From contig CAYWLR010000003.1 of the NCBI GenBank assembly GCA_964459465.1, positions 62,001 through 126,000 on the forward strand: a DNA stretch of 64,000 nt, given 5' to 3'. Made by a program: the position numbers and the translations under genes. Source of the DNA: CALAMC01 sp964459465 (GTDB lineage: Bacteria; Zixibacteria; MSB-5A5; GN15; PGXB01). The notes under the pieces are model-generated. The model had not been told where the DNA came from. It saw only the letters and a program-made list of their open reading frames with translations, and searched no databases. Positions 25,938-33,829 of this stretch are shown piece after piece (position 1 is the stretch's first letter; every line of letters begins with the position of its first letter).

Positions 25938-27611
25938 ATGGTTGACAATCGCTTAAATGACACCGGGACTATTATACTGAATGACCCGCAGGCGGCCGAC
26001 CGCCATATGCTGGCTCTCGATGCTTTGTCGAAACTGGCCCGGCAATTTTCCAACAAGCCCGATTTTGAAAAATTGATCGACCTTTTGCTTCTGACCCTGT
26101 CCGGGCAGTTTGCCGTTTCCAGTTCTTTTGCGCTGTTTCAAAAAGAGCGGGGATACCAGAACGATAAAAATTATTTTGCCGGGGGCCGCTATATTGCCAA
26201 TCCGCACTTGGCCGCACTGGATCTAAGCGAACAGCATGAAGAATACTTCTTAAATAATAAAGGTCCGCAAAAGGTGGCCGATATTGCTCTGTCGGGCAAA
26301 GCCGCCGCAATTCTTTTTATTTTGTCGGAGCACAATGTCGATATCATCGCGCCGCTTATCCACGGCAATAAATTGATGGGGCTTCTGGGACTGGGTCACA
26401 AGGTCAACCAAAAACCATTCGATGATAATGAACTGGAATTATTATCGACAATTATCAATTCGATTATTCCATTTATCGCCAATTCTTTCTTGTTCATGGA
26501 AATATCCGGCCTCAACGCATGGTATTTGAATATCTTAAACAGCGTCAAACAGGGTGTTTTCGTGTTCGGTTCGAACCGGTTGTTGCGGCAAATTAATGTC
26601 GCCGGCTATGAAATCCTGCGCCTGTTTAAACCCAACCTTCCGCAGATAGACGCCCTTTATCAGATTCCCGTGGAGTTGGTTTTCCCCGAAAAAATTTATC
26701 CCGGTTGGGCCGCCAAATTGACCGGCAACATCAGCACCGGCCCCGGTCAGTTCTTTGAAAATATGACGGCCGGTACCGGCAAGACTATCCGCATTTTCAA
26801 CATCCGAGTCGGCCTGGTCAGCGATAACAACCGGGCGCAGTCCGATATAATTATCACCCTCGATGATATCACCGATCAGACCGAAAGCGAACAAAGATTG
26901 TTCGACCTCCAGAAGTTTGCCGAAAAAGGGCAGATGGCTTCGGCCATTGCTCACGAATTAAATAATCACCTCGGCTTGATTCTTGGCGGAATCGAAATGA
27001 CCCAATTGGCCTTGAATAAGGCCGATCAAAACAGGGCCTTGGCGACCCTGGCCAAATTGATTGAGAGTGTCGGATTGATGAGTCGGTTCACGGCCGGCCT
27101 GACCGATTATACCCGGTTGGATACCCAGAAGCAGTATGATGATTTCAACCGCGTCATATCCGACGTGCTGGCTTTTGTGATGGTTCAGAAAAAATTCCGA
27201 AATATCAATATCATCTCCGAACTTGATCGAAATCTGCCGCCCGTCATGATCGACCGTGATCAGGTGGCCCAGCTGCTTCTCAACTTTCTCAATAACAGTG
27301 CCGACGCCATTTCCGAAGCCAAACGTGAATTGGGCCAAATCAGCGTCAGAACCGCTTGCACCGGTGAGGCCGTCGAGATGATCGTATCCGACAACGGCAT
27401 CGGGATCGCCCCCGATGTCAAAGACCGCCTGTTCAAAGCCCGCCTGACAACCAAGCCGCAGGGGCATGGCTACGGTCTTGTCATCTGCGCCAAAATTATC
27501 GAAAACCATAACGCCGATATTGAAATAACTTCCGAACCCGGACAGGGCGCCAAATTCCGCCTTAGCTTCCCGATCGATAATCCCCGCCCCAGAACTATAG
27601 TCCCCTATTGA
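25938..27611 (+). CDS. Soluble GAF-domain sensor histidine kinase
   Basis: A 557-residue kinase without membrane segments. Residues about 25-185 look like a GAF domain (VDIIAPLIHGNKLMGLLGLG), about 190-320 like a PAS domain, then a dimerisation helix with SAIAHELNNHLGLILGG (phospho-acceptor His near residue 339). The ATPase domain has QLLLNFLNNSADAI (N box), VSDNGIGIAP (G1) and GHGYGLVICAKII (G2). No cognate receiver-domain gene is adjacent; the nearest is at 43.4 kb. It ends the tightly packed run that starts with the giant protein, suggesting it senses or controls the same process. Confidence 0.9.
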   Translation: MVDNRLNDTGTIILNDPQAADRHMLALDALSKLARQFSNKPDFEKLIDLLLLTLSGQFAVSSSFALFQKERGYQNDKNYFAGGRYIANPHLAALDLSEQHEEYFLNNKGPQKVADIALSGKAAAILFILSEHNVDIIAPLIHGNKLMGLLGLGHKVNQKPFDDNELELLSTIINSIIPFIANSFLFMEISGLNAWYLNILNSVKQGVFVFGSNRLLRQINVAGYEILRLFKPNLPQIDALYQIPVELVFPEKIYPGWAAKLTGNISTGPGQFFENMTAGTGKTIRIFNIRVGLVSDNNRAQSDIIITLDDITDQTESEQRLFDLQKFAEKGQMASAIAHELNNHLGLILGGIEMTQLALNKADQNRALATLAKLIESVGLMSRFTAGLTDYTRLDTQKQYDDFNRVISDVLAFVMVQKKFRNINIISELDRNLPPVMIDRDQVAQLLLNFLNNSADAISEAKRELGQISVRTACTGEAVEMIVSDNGIGIAPDVKDRLFKARLTTKPQGHGYGLVICAKIIENHNADIEITSEPGQGAKFRLSFPIDNPRPRTIVPY

Positions 27612-27645
27612 CGGTTATTTAATTAACGAGACAGATATTTGAGTG

Positions 27646-27674
27646 TTGTCAAGGGCCGTTTCATAGTATATAAT
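27646..27674 (+). promoter_or_regulatory. Sigma-70-type promoter of glnS
   Basis: TTGTCA (27646-27651), 17 bp, then a perfect TATAAT (27669-27674). The predicted start near 27681 gives a leader of about 37 nt before glnS. Confidence 0.75.
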
Positions 27675-27717
27675 TGGCCTTCAAATCCGATATTATGGCA
27701 AACAGGGGTTTGAACCG

Positions 27718-29433
27718 ATGAACGATGACGAAAAAAGAAAAAATGACAGTGATCCCGGAGAAACGGCCGACCGGACCAATTTCATCTGGGATATAATCGA
27801 TCAGGACAACGCCAGCGGCAAACACCACGGACGGGTCCATACCCGTTTCCCCCCGGAACCCAACGGATATCTCCATATCGGCCATGCCAAATCGATCTGC
27901 CTGAATTTCGGAACCGCCCGGAAGTACGGCGGTTTGTGCAACCTGCGTTTCGACGATACCAACCCGGTCAAGGAAAAAGTCGAGTACACCAATGCCATAC
28001 AGGAAGATATCAAGTGGCTGGGATACAGCTGGGATGATCGCCTGTTCCATGCCTCGGATTATTTTGATAAGCTTTATGAATTTGCCGTCCGACTGATAAG
28101 GGACGGCAAAGCCTATGTCTGCGATTTAAGCCCCGATGAGGTCCGCGAATACCGCGGAACCCTGACCGAACCGGGTAAGGACAGCCCCTGGCGTAACCGC
28201 ACGGTCGAGGAAAACCTCGACCTGTTCGAACGCATGAAGGCCGGGGAGTTCGAAGAAGGCAGTCGCACCCTGCGCGCCAAAATCGACATGGCCTCGCCCA
28301 ACATCAACATGCGCGACCCGGCCATCTATCGCATTTTAAAACGATCCCACCACCGCACTGGCGATAAATGGAAAATATACCCGATGTACGACTTTACGCA
28401 CTGCCTGTCGGATTCACTGGAAGGCATCACCCACTCCCTGTGCGACATCTCGTTCGAAGACCACCGGCCGCTGTACGATTGGTTCTTGGACCAGCTCGAC
28501 GTGCACCATCCGCAACAGATTGAGTTCGCACGACTGAATATAAATTATACCGTCTTGAGCAAGCGCAAGCTGATTCAACTGGTGGAAGAAGGCCACGTCA
28601 CCGGCTGGGACGATCCCCGCATGCCGACCGTCTCCGGTCTGCGCCGCCGCGGCTACACGCCGTCGTCAATCCGTAACTTCTGCGACCGCATCGGCGTTGC
28701 CAAACGCGCCAGCATGGTCGACAAAGCCCTTCTGGAATCGATCCTGCGCGAGGAATTGAACCTCACCGCCCGGCGCGTCATGGCTGTCCTGCGGCCGCTC
28801 AAAGTAGTCATCACGAATTACCCCGAGGGCAAAACAGAGCAGTTCGAAGCCGTTAACAACCCCGAAGATGAATCCGCCGGAACACGACCGATATGGTTTG
28901 GCCGGGAAATATATATCGAACGCGACGATTTCATGGAGAACCCGCCTAAAAAGTATTTCCGACTGGCTCCGGGCGTGGAAGTGCGTCTCAAGCACGCCTA
29001 CTACATCACCTGCGAAAAAGTCATAAAAAACGACCGGGGAGAAATTGTCGAACTGCACTGCACTTATGACCCCCAGTCCCGCGGCGGCGGGACGCCCGAC
29101 AACCGCCGGGTCAAGGGGACATTGCACTGGGTCAGCGCCGAACACGCCATCGAGGCCGAAATCCGCCTTTATGACCAGCTGTTCACCAAAGAGGATCCGC
29201 TCGTTACCGAAGAGGGCAAAGATTTCAAGGATTATGTCAATCCCGCTTCTTTAGAAGTCCTGACCGGATGCAAGCTGGAGCCGTCGCTGAAGAATGCCAA
29301 AGTCGGCGAAAGCTTCCAGTTTTTGCGGCAGGGGTATTTCTGCGTCGATAACCGTGATTCATCGCCGGAAAAACCCGTCTTCAATCGCACCGTCGGCCTG
29401 CGCGACAGCTGGGCCAAAATGCAGAACGGTTAA
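27718..29433 (+). CDS. glnS: Glutaminyl-tRNA synthetase
   Basis: This class I synthetase charges tRNA-Gln with glutamine. The 571-residue length fits. The HIGH motif lies in PPEPNGYLHIGHAKS (about residues 45-59), the KMSKS equivalent is VLSKRKL, and the family segments LRFDDTNPVKEK, YPMYDFTHCLSDSLEGITHS and WDDPRMPTVSGLRRRG are all present. The C-terminal anticodon-binding beta barrels are complete. Direct GlnRS, as opposed to the GatCAB route, is confined to some bacterial lineages and is a useful taxonomic hint. It has its own promoter and is convergent with the cytochrome genes. Confidence 0.97.
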   Translation: MNDDEKRKNDSDPGETADRTNFIWDIIDQDNASGKHHGRVHTRFPPEPNGYLHIGHAKSICLNFGTARKYGGLCNLRFDDTNPVKEKVEYTNAIQEDIKWLGYSWDDRLFHASDYFDKLYEFAVRLIRDGKAYVCDLSPDEVREYRGTLTEPGKDSPWRNRTVEENLDLFERMKAGEFEEGSRTLRAKIDMASPNINMRDPAIYRILKRSHHRTGDKWKIYPMYDFTHCLSDSLEGITHSLCDISFEDHRPLYDWFLDQLDVHHPQQIEFARLNINYTVLSKRKLIQLVEEGHVTGWDDPRMPTVSGLRRRGYTPSSIRNFCDRIGVAKRASMVDKALLESILREELNLTARRVMAVLRPLKVVITNYPEGKTEQFEAVNNPEDESAGTRPIWFGREIYIERDDFMENPPKKYFRLAPGVEVRLKHAYYITCEKVIKNDRGEIVELHCTYDPQSRGGGTPDNRRVKGTLHWVSAEHAIEAEIRLYDQLFTKEDPLVTEEGKDFKDYVNPASLEVLTGCKLEPSLKNAKVGESFQFLRQGYFCVDNRDSSPEKPVFNRTVGLRDSWAKMQNG

Positions 29434-29481
29434 TCCCGGTCTATCTAAGGTTTTTCCGGTTAAATATACCTTGTCTAATGA

Positions 29482-30837
29482 TTATTCGTCTGAATTACTG
29501 TCGGACGCAATTTCCAGAATATACTCGGCGACCATTTTGAGACGGACATCTCCCAGATGCGCAAACGACGGCATCGGGGTAAACTGCGGGCGCTTTTTCC
29601 CTGGGTTTTTGGTCCATGCGACAATACCGTCCGGGTTGTCTTTGTATATCGCGGCGACCTCGGTCAGCGGCGGAGCGGCCAGAACCCGGTTTAAGGCATG
29701 ACAGGCGGCGCAGTTTTCAAAAACTTTTTCACCGGTTGGCCCGGTTTCGATAGCATTGCCCGCGCCCAGCCCGGCTTCGAGACGCATCCGGGTGGCCGTT
29801 TCGATGGCCCGAAAGCGCGCCGTGGCATCGGCAATTAACACTTTATGTTCCGCCAGACAGGCTTCGCGGTATATATGTCGCCCGGTACCCATGGCCAGCA
29901 CCACCAGCGTCAGCAGGATGCAAATGGGTATCAGCAAGCGGCCAATTTTGTCATCGGTCGCTTTGATTTCAGCGCGAAGCAACAGCAAAACAATCAGAGC
30001 TATCGCCACACCCGATAAAATCACGATAAACAGCAGTCCGGTTACCCCCCGATACGGCAGGGTAAATAAAAGCAGAGGGCCAAAGACCAGTTGGGCCAGC
30101 GTTATATAAAAAGCCAGACGATAAAAAAGCCTTCTGATTTCGGGCCGTGAAAAACCGGGCAGTTTGTTTTCGACCCGAAATTTTTCGCGCGACAACCAGG
30201 CCGAGGCAAACAGGCCGGTCAGCGCCAGTGACGCCGATATGAAATGAAAGTAACGGGGAAATACGTTGCCCACCCGAAGCGACGAGAAAAAGCCGCTGAC
30301 CTGCCGCCACTGCTCCGGAAATAGCATCAGGTTGATATTCGACAAAAATAAAAAGGGTATGCATAAAAACAAAAACGCCGCCGATATCCCGACCGAGACA
30401 TGAAGCCGTTTGCGCGGTCCCGTCCAGCGGTCCCAGGTGTACTTATGAAGGTAACTCGCTAAAAAAGCAATTATCACCAGCGGGACAATTTGTATCCAGG
30501 CGTAGCCGGTCAGGGCGTTGGCCGAATAGAAGTGCAGGGTGTACACTAGGTTGATGCACAACAGCGGCCCGACCCCCAGCACGACCGCCAGCGACTTATT
30601 GACCGTGATTGTCTCCGCCAGTCGCCGGGCCAGCGTGTCATAGCGCGGGAATTTGAAGCCGATTATTTCGAATATGACCGAAAAAACCGAACCGCCCAGC
30701 ATCAGGTTGACAAAGAGTATATGCACCAAAAACAGCAGAACCAGAAATATCTTGAGCTCGAATTCTCCCAGCGGCAGGGGCAATTCCAGATCGCGCGGCA
30801 CCGGCATCAGATCGGACACGACAAGCAGATTAATCAT
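29482..30837 (-). CDS. Polytopic membrane protein with C-terminal cytochrome c domain
   Basis: A 451-residue protein with about nine hydrophobic segments (28-55, 75-110, 115-135, 150-170, 190-215, 235-260, 265-290, 300-320) and then a periplasmic class I cytochrome c domain. The heme motif is ENCAACH near residue 373, and MPSFAHL near residue 425 offers an axial Met. The start ATG overlaps the stop of the upstream membrane cytochrome by 4 nt, so the two are a coupled pair. The membrane part resembles its partner in layout. I take the pair as a cytochrome bd-related or quinol-linked oxidoreductase, the subunit identity being uncertain. Confidence 0.75.
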   Translation of the reverse strand: MINLLVVSDLMPVPRDLELPLPLGEFELKIFLVLLFLVHILFVNLMLGGSVFSVIFEIIGFKFPRYDTLARRLAETITVNKSLAVVLGVGPLLCINLVYTLHFYSANALTGYAWIQIVPLVIIAFLASYLHKYTWDRWTGPRKRLHVSVGISAAFLFLCIPFLFLSNINLMLFPEQWRQVSGFFSSLRVGNVFPRYFHFISASLALTGLFASAWLSREKFRVENKLPGFSRPEIRRLFYRLAFYITLAQLVFGPLLLFTLPYRGVTGLLFIVILSGVAIALIVLLLLRAEIKATDDKIGRLLIPICILLTLVVLAMGTGRHIYREACLAEHKVLIADATARFRAIETATRMRLEAGLGAGNAIETGPTGEKVFENCAACHALNRVLAAPPLTEVAAIYKDNPDGIVAWTKNPGKKRPQFTPMPSFAHLGDVRLKMVAEYILEIASDSNSDE

Positions 30838-32234
30838 GGCATGCTCCCGGCCGTGTCGGCCTTGATCGTCCAGTCGGTCTGGGCGTTGAATATCGGCTCG
30901 TAATCATCCTGAAGCTTTTTGATATACGCCGCCAGCGCCTCCAGTTCTTTGTCATTGCCCGGAAACGGTGGCATGAAGGTGCGGCTGTTGTGCATGGTCT
31001 TCATGAAAAGTTTCATGGCGTTGGCGTCGAGTGGCTCCTGGCCGTACAAATCGGTGAATTTCTTGACCACCCCGTTGATTCCGGCCGTGGTATGACACCG
31101 CGAGCAGGTGACGACAAACACGTCGCGCCCCACCTCGACCAGGTTGTCCGAGGTCACCGTCCGGTGATGGACATAGGTGCTGTATGGTAAAATGCCGTCG
31201 CGCTGAAGCACCGGCAGTTCACTGACTCGAACACCGTTGGAATACATGTAGTCGGCGACGACATACGGCTTGCGGATAAATTCGCGGACCCGCTCGAAAT
31301 GCCCCAGAAGCCATATCCCCAGCACGAAAGGTATAATCAGGAATAACCCGGGAACAATTTTCGGTCGCAAAATGCCGATTAAAGCCGTCAGGCCGATAAC
31401 GATAACGGCCGCCGCCATCAATTGCGCCAGAGTCTCATACCACAACGCGAAGCGCATCGTCAACAGCGCGACATTCACGTTGGCCTGCATGATGACCGGT
31501 ACGACATTCCAGTACCACAGCGATGCGGCCGCAAGGGGCACGCTCCAGACCAGAATCCACCCAGACACGAAGCGGACTGCCCAGCGACGGAAGTCGCTTC
31601 CTTTGTCGGTGAAGTAAAATAAGGTGAACCAGGCCAAAAGCCCGGCCGTAATCAAAGCGAACGTCGTGCGGAAGGCCAGTTGTGGCAGATACAGGGGATT
31701 GGCGAGGGCCGAAAACAGAGTCCGTTGGTCGGGCCATGTGCCGGAACCCATCATGAAGCCCAGAATGGCCACGATTATGACCATCGTCAGCCAGGAAAAG
31801 ACGCTTAATGTCACCCCAACGCCGATATGAACTTTTTTCATGAAACCTTCGGCCCAGCGCTTCCAGGTTAAAAAATAAATCATGATTAAAACGACTTCGG
31901 CGACGAAAATAAACCACTCCGTAAACCAGACCCAGAAGAATATCCGCAAAAGACTGCCGATTCCAAACGGCGCTATCAGCGCCGCCGATAGCCAAATACC
32001 CACACCGGTCAGGGCGCCAACTGTCGTCGTGATGATAAACAGAACGAAGGTGATTTTGTAGGCTAGCCTATCCCAGTCGGGTTGCCCGGTCTTATGACCC
32101 CACCACTCCATCAGGGTTACCAGAGGATATGCCCCGACCGCAAAGGGATGATTGATAATGACGTGCAATGACGCAATGACGGCCATCAGGATGCGATTGC
32201 CGGCAAAATCCAAAAAAAACATCGGGAAATCCAT
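30834..32234 (-). CDS. Cytochrome bd-type subunit I-like protein with C-terminal cytochrome c
   Basis: A 466-residue protein with about nine membrane helices. The N-terminus, GNRILMA followed by HVIINHPFAVGAYPL and MEWW, recalls the CydA helix I-II region with conserved His and acidic residues. FWVWFTEWFIFVAEV recalls the helix that carries the Glu pair. A heme c motif, VTCSRCH, lies near residue 378 in a C-terminal periplasmic domain, with MPPF near residue 432 as possible axial Met. No long Q-loop is seen. This is the layout of the cytochrome-c-bearing branch of the bd oxidase superfamily. I chose the ATG at 32234; the longer frame begins with TTG and adds residues without membrane character. 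Function as an oxygen or other terminal reductase is inferred. Confidence 0.65.
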   Translation of the reverse strand: MDFPMFFLDFAGNRILMAVIASLHVIINHPFAVGAYPLVTLMEWWGHKTGQPDWDRLAYKITFVLFIITTTVGALTGVGIWLSAALIAPFGIGSLLRIFFWVWFTEWFIFVAEVVLIMIYFLTWKRWAEGFMKKVHIGVGVTLSVFSWLTMVIIVAILGFMMGSGTWPDQRTLFSALANPLYLPQLAFRTTFALITAGLLAWFTLFYFTDKGSDFRRWAVRFVSGWILVWSVPLAAASLWYWNVVPVIMQANVNVALLTMRFALWYETLAQLMAAAVIVIGLTALIGILRPKIVPGLFLIIPFVLGIWLLGHFERVREFIRKPYVVADYMYSNGVRVSELPVLQRDGILPYSTYVHHRTVTSDNLVEVGRDVFVVTCSRCHTTAGINGVVKKFTDLYGQEPLDANAMKLFMKTMHNSRTFMPPFPGNDKELEALAAYIKKLQDDYEPIFNAQTDWTIKADTAGSMP

Positions 32235-32430
32235 TACCGGAATATGTGCAAGAAGATAACGGTAAGCAATGATTTTATTTTGGCAAAAAGCAACGAATAA
32301 TGGTCCGCCGATTATATCCAACCGGCCGCGATGGCCGGATTCCTATGCCGGGCAAATTGGCCTTTGAACATTTATTGTTTTATGTTGTTTTTTTATTTAA
32401 ATAACTATTGTCAGCAAAAGGAAATTCTAT

Positions 32431-32919
32431 ATGACCGACGGCATTTCTATTGGAATAGGCACCACGGCGCCGGCTTTCACTTTGCCGGACAGCAAGGGTA
32501 AAAACGTAAAACTTTCCGATTATAAGGGTCGCTGGGTGGTTTTGTATTTTTATCCCAAGGATGATACCCCCGGATGCACCACCGAGGCCTGCGAGTTTAC
32601 GGACAATATCCGCTCATTCGATAAACTCGATACCGTGGTTCTGGGCATTTCGCCCGATAATCCCGAAGAGCACCGGGCCTTTATCGCCAAATATAATTTA
32701 AAAGTCACCTTATTAAGCGACCCCGAGCATGCGATTATGGAAAAGTATGGTGCCTGGGGTGCCAAGAAAATGTACGGTCGCGAGGTAACCGGCGTTATTC
32801 GAAGCACTTTTATTATTGATCCGAAAGGCAAAATTGCCCACGCTTGGAAGGCGGTCACGGCGGCCGGGCACGCTGTAAAGGTAAAAGAGAAATTGACAGA
32901 ACTGACAGGACGGGGATAA
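32431..32919 (+). CDS. bcp: Thioredoxin-dependent peroxiredoxin (Bcp/PrxQ)
   Basis: A 162-residue peroxiredoxin of the BCP subfamily reducing H2O2 and organic hydroperoxides. The motif DDTPGCTTEACEF holds the peroxidatic C49 and the resolving C54, five residues apart as in atypical 2-Cys BCPs. The fold signature continues with GISPDNPEEHRAF, LLSDPEH and VTGVIRSTFIIDPKG. The start has AAAGGAAA upstream. It is divergent from the cytochrome pair (a sensible neighbour for oxidative stress) and five bases before the next gene. Confidence 0.96.
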   Translation: MTDGISIGIGTTAPAFTLPDSKGKNVKLSDYKGRWVVLYFYPKDDTPGCTTEACEFTDNIRSFDKLDTVVLGISPDNPEEHRAFIAKYNLKVTLLSDPEHAIMEKYGAWGAKKMYGREVTGVIRSTFIIDPKGKIAHAWKAVTAAGHAVKVKEKLTELTGRG

Positions 32920-32924
32920 AAATC

Positions 32925-33821
32925 GTGAAAATAGTAATATCAGGTTCGACGGGTTTGATCGGTTCGGCTCTGACCCGGGCCCTTCTGGACGACAGCCATA
33001 CCGTTACTCGACTGGTTCGGCCGGGGGGTCCGATTGGGGCCGGGACAATTGCCTGGGATCCGGACCGAGGGGTGCTCGATAGTGCTGCGCTTGAAAATTT
33101 CGACGCTGTCGTCCACCTGTCGGGGCAAAACCTGGCATCGGTCAAATGGACCGATGAGAATAAAAAGAAACTCGTCGAAAGCCGTACCCGAAGCACCCGG
33201 CTTCTGTGCGGACGTCTTTTACAGTTGAATCACCCCCCCCGGATAGTAATTATGGCTTCGGCCAGCGGTTATTATGGAAACCGGAAAGATGAAAAGCTTA
33301 CCGAACAGAGTAACCCCGGTACCGGCTTTCTGGCCGAATTGACCCGTGAATGGGAAAAGGCTTCAGACGCCTTGACCGATAACGGCATTAGACTTGTCCG
33401 ACTGCGTCTGGGGGTCGTTCTGGCCTCGCAAGGTGGTGCCCTCCCCCGTATGGTTAAGCCGTTTAAAATGGGGCTGGGAGGAAAAATCGGCAATGGCCGT
33501 CAATATATCAGCTGGGTGGGCCTTGATGATGTCGTCGGCATCGTCAAATTTATATTAGACAACGAGCATATCCGCGGAGCGGTTAATGCCGTGGCGCCAA
33601 CCCCGGTAACCAATCAGGATTTTACCAAAGCTTTGGCCGAAGTCTTGAACCGTCCGGCCGTCGCTACCATACCGGCTTTTGCTTTGCGTCTGATGTACGG
33701 CGAAATGGCCGATGAAACGTTATTATCCAGCACCCGTGTGATTCCCAAAGTATTACAGGACGCCAAATATGAATTTACGGATTTCGAATTAAAGAAAACC
33801 CTGAAAAAATATATTGGATAA
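32925..33821 (+). CDS. TIGR01777-family NAD(P)-binding epimerase-like protein
   Basis: This 298-residue extended-SDR protein of the YfcH/TIGR01777 family begins VKIVISGSTGLIGSAL (Rossmann GxxGxxG). It has DAVVHLSGQNLA, KLVESRTRSTRLL, ASASGYYGNR (the catalytic Tyr region) and the C-terminal DUF1731-type segment (PAFALRLMYGEMADETLLSS followed by RVIPKVL). The start is GTG at 32925 behind GGGGA; the longer frame would overlap bcp in another frame. It is co-transcribed with bcp. Substrate is unknown for the family. It is convergent with the sigma-54 activator gene, 8 bp away. Confidence 0.9.
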   Translation: MKIVISGSTGLIGSALTRALLDDSHTVTRLVRPGGPIGAGTIAWDPDRGVLDSAALENFDAVVHLSGQNLASVKWTDENKKKLVESRTRSTRLLCGRLLQLNHPPRIVIMASASGYYGNRKDEKLTEQSNPGTGFLAELTREWEKASDALTDNGIRLVRLRLGVVLASQGGALPRMVKPFKMGLGGKIGNGRQYISWVGLDDVVGIVKFILDNEHIRGAVNAVAPTPVTNQDFTKALAEVLNRPAVATIPAFALRLMYGEMADETLLSSTRVIPKVLQDAKYEFTDFELKKTLKKYIG

Positions 33822-33829
33822 CCGAACGT

